In this document: positions 5,783 through 10,076 of the stretch, in pieces
Numbering within the stretch: position 1 is the stretch's first letter
Layout of the letters: each line of letters begins with the position of its first letter
NCBI GenBank assembly: GCA_017987425.1
Contig: JAGNTT010000060.1
Location: 1 to 10,076 of the forward strand
Direction of reading: 5' to 3'
Length of the DNA stretch: 10,076 nucleotides
Origin: Candidatus Omnitrophota bacterium
Lineage (GTDB): Bacteria > Omnitrophota > Gorgyraeia > Zapsychrales > Fredricksoniimonadaceae
Notes under the pieces: generated by a model
The model's database searches: none
What the model was told of the DNA's origin: nothing
The model's input: the letters and a program-made list of their open reading frames with translations, nothing else
Position numbers and translations under genes: made by a program

Positions 5783-8700
5783 ATGACTTTTCAGCGAAAA
5801 ATGCATAAAGCGCTCAGCGTTTTAGTGTTGTTTAGCTTTGTCAGCGGGCAAATTCTGCCGCCTGCCGCGGCCGCGCAGCCTGCTTCGGTATTGAATCTGC
5901 CCATGCCGGGGGCGATGGTGGGTGTAAGCCCTAAGTATGTCCCCATTGCGATCAAGGGCATCAAAATCTTCCCCGACAATCCTTTCCGTTTTGATTTTCT
6001 GCTCGACACCGGTAATTCCAATCTGAATCAAGAGCGTCTCAACGAAGAAACCAAAATTCTCATCAAATATTTTCTTACTGCATTAACTATTCCTGACCAG
6101 GACCAGTGGGTCAATCTTTCTCCGGTCGAACATGACAGGATTGTTCCGAATGAATTCGGCGTTACGGAAATGGGCCGTGATCTTTTGGCGCAGGATTATC
6201 TTTTGAAACAGCTGACGGCCTCTCTGATATATCCCGAACATGAACTCGGCAAGAAATTCTGGGAAAACGTTTATAGAAAAGCCTATGAGAAATACGGGGA
6301 TGCGGATATCCCGATGAGCACATTCAACAAAGTATGGATCATGCCCGACCATGCCACGGTGTATCAGAACGGCAACACGGCGGTCATCACCGAGAGCCGG
6401 CTTAAGGTTTTGCTCGAGGAGGATTACCTGGCTTTGTCGAAGGGTGTCCCAGATTCCCGGAACCCCAGGGACCCTGGGACTCTGGGGGCTGGGGAACCCA
6501 GAGATTACAATACGTTTGGTTCTCAAATCGTCCGGGAGATCGTTCTTCCGGAAATCGAACGGGAAGTCAATGAGGGGAAGAATTTTGCCAGGCTGAGACA
6601 GGTCTACCGGTCGATGATCATGGCCGCCTGGTTCAAGCGTAAATTGAAAGACGGCATTATCAACAAGATGTATGTGGGCCAAAACAAAGTCGCGGGAGTC
6701 GACGTCGCCGACAAAGAGATCAAAGAAAAAGTTTATCAGCAGTATCTGGCCGCTTATAAAAAAGGCGTGTACAACTACATTAAAGAAGATGTCGATCCCC
6801 GCACGCATGCCGTGGTCCCGAGGAAGTATTTCTCCGGCGGTATTAAAACCGGGGTGGAGGTGGGCCGGACCACTGAGATGATCACAGTCAATCCGGATCA
6901 ATTGGCCTCCGCGGCCGGCGACGTGACCGGGGATTCATTGACGGCATCCATCGGTTTGAATCCTGTGGATAGCACGGGAAAGGGTGTAGAGATTTTAAAC
7001 CGTCCCGAGATATCACTTCCCATCGACGTGAAACGCAGGCTTGATGACAATGTCGGTTTTTTGATGGATATTGTCAAGGCCGTTCAAAGCAGCGTCTCAC
7101 AAAGAGGCGGGGGTATTTATCAGTATCATTTATATCTCAATAACACTGAACCCAGCCGGCAAACTCTGCCCGAGAAATTTCGTGAACGTTTTCAAGAAAT
7201 TGATGATCCGCAGGAAATCCGTTATTTTGCCCGTGCTCTGAGTCGGGAATGGAAAAATAACGGTTTTGACAAGGATTTTGGTTCGGTCTTTGAATACGTC
7301 GCGCAGACCCTTTCGGACTACGTTGGAACGCCCAGTCAGATTAAAAAGATGTACGCATGGATGTACACATTTCTCGAGGAATCAGAGCCTCTCGAGAGGG
7401 TCTATGCCTTGCGTTTGCTGATTGTAAGTTTCATCAATCACTTGAGAAGAAACGGGCTTCACCCGGAGAATGAGAACAACCAGTTCGGGCTTTCTGATGA
7501 GAAGTTTCCGCTGGATATGGAGCTTTTACTCGGCAATCCGCGGGACCTTCAGGGTGAGCAAATCGTTCAAAGATATATTCTGGGACTTTTGGAATTGCAG
7601 AAAACCTCTCAATGGACCGAGGTCATTCCCGGCATCGACGGCCAACCCAACAAACTCGGCTTGACCCATGAAGACATGCTCTTATGGGGCTTGGCTTTGG
7701 CTGTCGATCCCACCATTTATTACGAAGGGGTTGACGAGGAATCACGTCCTTATCCGACGAAAGATATTGGCGTATACCTGTCCAAATATTTTGGCGAAGA
7801 GGTCAATGAGCAGAATGCGGGAGTTAAATTTTTACAAAGAGCCTTCAGTCATGAGTCCTTGAAAGACAAACGTCCTCAAATCGAAGCATTATTGATAAAA
7901 GCCTTGGGCATTTCCGATCAGCAATGGGCCGACAAAGGACAGCGCTCGCCGTACCGTTTTGCATTTAATCTGGATTATCTGGGAAGCATCTTTACCGGAA
8001 CATCCATCTGGGATGAATCTTTGCGGATTTTGGGAAATCCCATGCTCATGCTGGGTTTTGATTTTTCATACTGGTCAGGGCCGTCGAAGTTGATGCTCCA
8101 GCCATCTTCAAACAGCACCAGGCATCTGATATTGAGGAAGCAGGGTGAGCAGGGTTTGCGGCCGCTGTATGTGCATGCTTTTGCCTCGCCGGAGTTGGCC
8201 GCTATTTTTCCTGATCTGGCCGAGATTATTCGGGGTAAGGTAAATGGGATACCCGGCGGGGCGCTTAAGGATCTGAGTGTTTTTGATCCGGATAAACCTG
8301 CGCCAGCTCCCTCGGACGTCACGTTAACGGTCTGGAAGAGATTGGCTTCAAACGCAACAGTTCAGTTATTATCGATCGCTGATCAGGAAATAAATGCGAA
8401 GATCATTGAGGTCGATGCGCAACAGATGCCTGAGGGGATGACCGCGTATCATTTTATAGATGAAGGAAATGCGCTGGTTATCGTACTTTCGTCGGATATT
8501 TCTGACGCCAAAGTCCGCAACGAGGTCATCTTCCATGAGGCGATGGAAGCAAACTGGTCAGATCTGTTGATGGCGGAGGCCAAGCAACCGTTAACCGCTG
8601 AGGGCGTAACAAAGACTAAGCGTGATGTCCACATTCTCGCTTGGGCGGAACAGGTGGTGTCATTCGGCCAAACATCGCTGACACCGCTGCATCAGCAGCA

Positions 8701-10076
8701 GATCGCATTATTATCCGTCGAAGATAGAGAAGCGCTCAAGGCCGAGAAAACACGTGAATATCAGGATGCATTGATCAAGCAATATTTTCCTCTGGACCGC
8801 TACGAGGAATATCTCAAGTACAAGCAGAGATTTCAGGATGCGCTAACTAAGTCTGCTGCACCCGCTTCAGTCGATCCCGCCTTAATTCCCAAAGTTGGTA
8901 CCCTTTTAACCGAAGAATCCCTCCAGGCACTGGCCCAGTTTAATCTGCTTAATGCCGAAGGTCTTAAACGTATGCTTCCCGTCGGAAAAATTGTTACAGC
9001 TGATTTTCTCGAGGGAGTCGCGATGCTGACCCGGCTGTTGAATGTTGAGCCTGGCCCGAATTTTGGTATAAGGGGAGGCGCCCTGGCCAGAACGGACAAG
9101 GACATCTACAGCGCGTTATCGGATATGCTGAACGTTTATTCCGGGAATTTAAGCTTCGAAGACCGTGAGAGGCTGGCTGCGACTCTGGCGAGAATGAAGG
9201 AGGGGTCTCTTCAGCTTTTGAACATCATGGGTGTGATCAATGATAATGAATTTGAACTATTGAAAAGCAAGGATGCGACGGGATTAAAGAATTTGAACGC
9301 GGAGAGCAAACAAGAATTCCTCGATCGTTTGGCCGCTTTGGTCGGATCGTACGACGGATTGGCTAAAACCAATAAGACAGGTTTGATGATCCGGTTAGTC
9401 CCTCTCAAAGTGATCGATCTTTTAATGGAGTATTTCGGGAGCTCAAGAGCCACTGTGCAGACGGTTATCCGGGGACATCCCGATTTTCCTGCATGGCTGG
9501 TGGCGGCCGAGCTGAAGGTTCAGAGCATTCAGAAGTTAGTGAGCGGACCCAGAAATGCCTGGATTGTTGTTCAGGCCCAAGGACTCGAAAAGACGGATGA
9601 ATGGATCGAAAAGGCCCGGGTGATCGTGGACAAGATTCAGCCTCTCGTCGGAAGCAGAGGGCAGGCATGGCATATCATCATCATTCAAGGGATCGATAAG
9701 GCGGGTGACTGGGCGGAAAAAGCGCACGTGAAAGTTCTGGCTATCCAGGACAAGGTGGGTGGCAGCTCAAATGCTTGGCAGATTGTTGTCCGGCAGGGGA
9801 TCGAAAAGGTGGATGCCTGGGTTGAGAAAGCGCAAAAGAAAGTATCGGCGATTCTGCCCGTGGTGGGCAGTGAGACGAATGCCTGGTTGATCCTGATAGG
9901 CTTGGGCACTGACGGGACGGATGCGTGGCTCAAGTCCAGAAAGCAGCAAGCCGAAGAACTGCAAAGATCGGGGCAGACCGTAACAACGGCCTGGAAAAAC
10001 ATAATCCGGACGTCCTTATTCAGCGATGAAGACGGCGGTCTCGAAAACGGCCGCATGTCCGGTGATACGGCAACGG
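5783..10076 (+). CDS. Giant exported multidomain protein, unknown function (3'-partial)
   Basis: One uninterrupted frame of 1431 codons runs off the window end. A Sec signal peptide is clear: basic start (QRK-x-HK), hydrophobic core ALSVLVLFSFVSG, and likely cleavage after AAAA at residue 31, so the product leaves the cytoplasm. Residues about 38-350 form a segment resembling the N-terminus of large Omnitrophota hypothetical proteins (LPMPGAMV, EMGRDLLAQDYLLKQLTASL, FNKVWIMP). Residues about 400-840 are mixed, mostly helical and unrecognised. Around 880-1000 there is a compact block with HEAMEA (H918, E919, E922), DVHILAWAEQV (H950, E956) and LTPLHQQQ, a candidate metal site. Residues 1220 onward are 36-residue repeats. 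The start ATG 5783 has only a weak AGGG 12 nt upstream; ATG 5801 is an alternative that shortens the n-region. A GC-rich palindrome is read in frame at 6443-6505. I do not recognise a function. Confidence 0.88.
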   Translation, partial: MTFQRKMHKALSVLVLFSFVSGQILPPAAAAQPASVLNLPMPGAMVGVSPKYVPIAIKGIKIFPDNPFRFDFLLDTGNSNLNQERLNEETKILIKYFLTALTIPDQDQWVNLSPVEHDRIVPNEFGVTEMGRDLLAQDYLLKQLTASLIYPEHELGKKFWENVYRKAYEKYGDADIPMSTFNKVWIMPDHATVYQNGNTAVITESRLKVLLEEDYLALSKGVPDSRNPRDPGTLGAGEPRDYNTFGSQIVREIVLPEIEREVNEGKNFARLRQVYRSMIMAAWFKRKLKDGIINKMYVGQNKVAGVDVADKEIKEKVYQQYLAAYKKGVYNYIKEDVDPRTHAVVPRKYFSGGIKTGVEVGRTTEMITVNPDQLASAAGDVTGDSLTASIGLNPVDSTGKGVEILNRPEISLPIDVKRRLDDNVGFLMDIVKAVQSSVSQRGGGIYQYHLYLNNTEPSRQTLPEKFRERFQEIDDPQEIRYFARALSREWKNNGFDKDFGSVFEYVAQTLSDYVGTPSQIKKMYAWMYTFLEESEPLERVYALRLLIVSFINHLRRNGLHPENENNQFGLSDEKFPLDMELLLGNPRDLQGEQIVQRYILGLLELQKTSQWTEVIPGIDGQPNKLGLTHEDMLLWGLALAVDPTIYYEGVDEESRPYPTKDIGVYLSKYFGEEVNEQNAGVKFLQRAFSHESLKDKRPQIEALLIKALGISDQQWADKGQRSPYRFAFNLDYLGSIFTGTSIWDESLRILGNPMLMLGFDFSYWSGPSKLMLQPSSNSTRHLILRKQGEQGLRPLYVHAFASPELAAIFPDLAEIIRGKVNGIPGGALKDLSVFDPDKPAPAPSDVTLTVWKRLASNATVQLLSIADQEINAKIIEVDAQQMPEGMTAYHFIDEGNALVIVLSSDISDAKVRNEVIFHEAMEANWSDLLMAEAKQPLTAEGVTKTKRDVHILAWAEQVVSFGQTSLTPLHQQQIALLSVEDREALKAEKTREYQDALIKQYFPLDRYEEYLKYKQRFQDALTKSAAPASVDPALIPKVGTLLTEESLQALAQFNLLNAEGLKRMLPVGKIVTADFLEGVAMLTRLLNVEPGPNFGIRGGALARTDKDIYSALSDMLNVYSGNLSFEDRERLAATLARMKEGSLQLLNIMGVINDNEFELLKSKDATGLKNLNAESKQEFLDRLAALVGSYDGLAKTNKTGLMIRLVPLKVIDLLMEYFGSSRATVQTVIRGHPDFPAWLVAAELKVQSIQKLVSGPRNAWIVVQAQGLEKTDEWIEKARVIVDKIQPLVGSRGQAWHIIIIQGIDKAGDWAEKAHVKVLAIQDKVGGSSNAWQIVVRQGIEKVDAWVEKAQKKVSAILPVVGSETNAWLILIGLGTDGTDAWLKSRKQQAEELQRSGQTVTTAWKNIIRTSLFSDEDGGLENGRMSGDTAT
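6443..6505. repeat. GC-rich palindromic (REP-like) element inside the giant gene
   Basis: CCCAGGG (6464-6470) faces CCCTGGG (6472-6478), and GTCCCAG (6446-6452) faces CTGGGAC (6474-6480). Further CTGGG copies at 6482 and 6489 and CCCAG at 6497 give several alternative stems, and GGAACCC(C)AG is directly repeated at 6459 and 6493. It is translated in frame as a Pro/Gly/Asp/Arg-rich stretch (from VPDSRNPRDP to GAGEP), unlike the helical sequence on both sides. Confidence 0.6.
9440..10015 (+). repeat. 108-bp repeats encoding a 36-residue double-Trp unit
   Basis: Units begin at 9440, 9548, 9656, 9764, 9872 and 9980, exactly 108 bp apart with no indels. The three best units (9548-9871) share N/Q-A-W at positions 3-5, G at 12, a W at 19, EKA at 21-23, V at 34 and G at 35. 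The first unit has T at position 5 but keeps G12 and W19. The fifth keeps both W but loses the EKA and VG signatures. The sixth keeps only its first dozen residues (TAW) before the sequence changes. Each unit probably folds as helical segments; the array resembles no repeat family I can name. Confidence 0.85.

Noticed and set aside
5999..6022. LLDTGNSN in the giant protein, resembling a retropepsin-type aspartic protease DTG site
   Set aside because: The surrounding sequence lacks the hydrophobic-strand context and the later Gly motif of retropepsins. From memory, related large proteins have other residues at this place.
6083..6901. A 272-codon open frame on the minus strand
   Set aside because: It lies antisense within the giant gene, whose + frame is continuous on both sides and shows recognisable conserved segments. 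No ribosome-binding site or protein-like motif supports the reverse frame.
1..10076. tRNA, rRNA, CRISPR array, insertion sequence or phage attachment site
   Set aside because: Gaps between genes are at most about 160 bp, and none contains cloverleaf-like sequence, spaced direct repeats of CRISPR type, or transposase fragments.

Overview
The window is about 10 kb of moderate-GC bacterial DNA in which every recognisable gene lies on the + strand. The long open frame filling the 3' 4.3 kb begins with a signal peptide and a segment ('LPMPGAMV' followed by 'EMGRDLLAQDYLLKQLTASL' and 'FNKVWIMP'). From memory, this resembles very large hypothetical proteins of Candidatus Omnitrophota and related uncultured phyla. 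A member of that group is therefore the best guess, but it is an inference; no rRNA or other marker is present.

Region 1 (2-2971) is the 3' part of a metal-ion ABC transporter operon: an ATPase cut by the window edge, then two ABC-3 family permeases. The genes overlap by start/stop or by 20 bp, so they are translationally coupled. Both permeases carry an extra cytoplasmic C-terminal domain of about 85-110 residues that reads like a winged helix, recalling the chlamydial YtgC-YtgR permease-repressor fusion. The substrate-binding protein is probably just upstream of the window.

Region 2 (2972-5620) holds three separate cytoplasmic genes: a stand-alone FIST-domain sensory protein with its own promoter, an inositol-monophosphatase-family phosphatase, and an ErpA/IscA-type iron-sulfur carrier with its own promoter and a likely terminator. 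Between the FIST and phosphatase genes lies a small array of GTTG-type heptamers followed by its own inverted copy.

Region 3 (5783-10076, running off the end) is one uninterrupted open frame of at least 1431 codons. It encodes an exported giant protein with a signal peptide, an N-terminal conserved segment, a long helical middle, a candidate HEAxE...H...E metal site near residue 918, and a C-terminal array of 36-residue repeats with two invariantly spaced tryptophans. A GC-rich palindromic element sits in frame inside it at 6443-6505.

The transporter and the Fe-S carrier both concern metal homeostasis, but nothing in the sequence ties the FIST, phosphatase and giant-protein genes into a single pathway. 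No tRNA, rRNA, CRISPR array, insertion sequence or integration site was seen.
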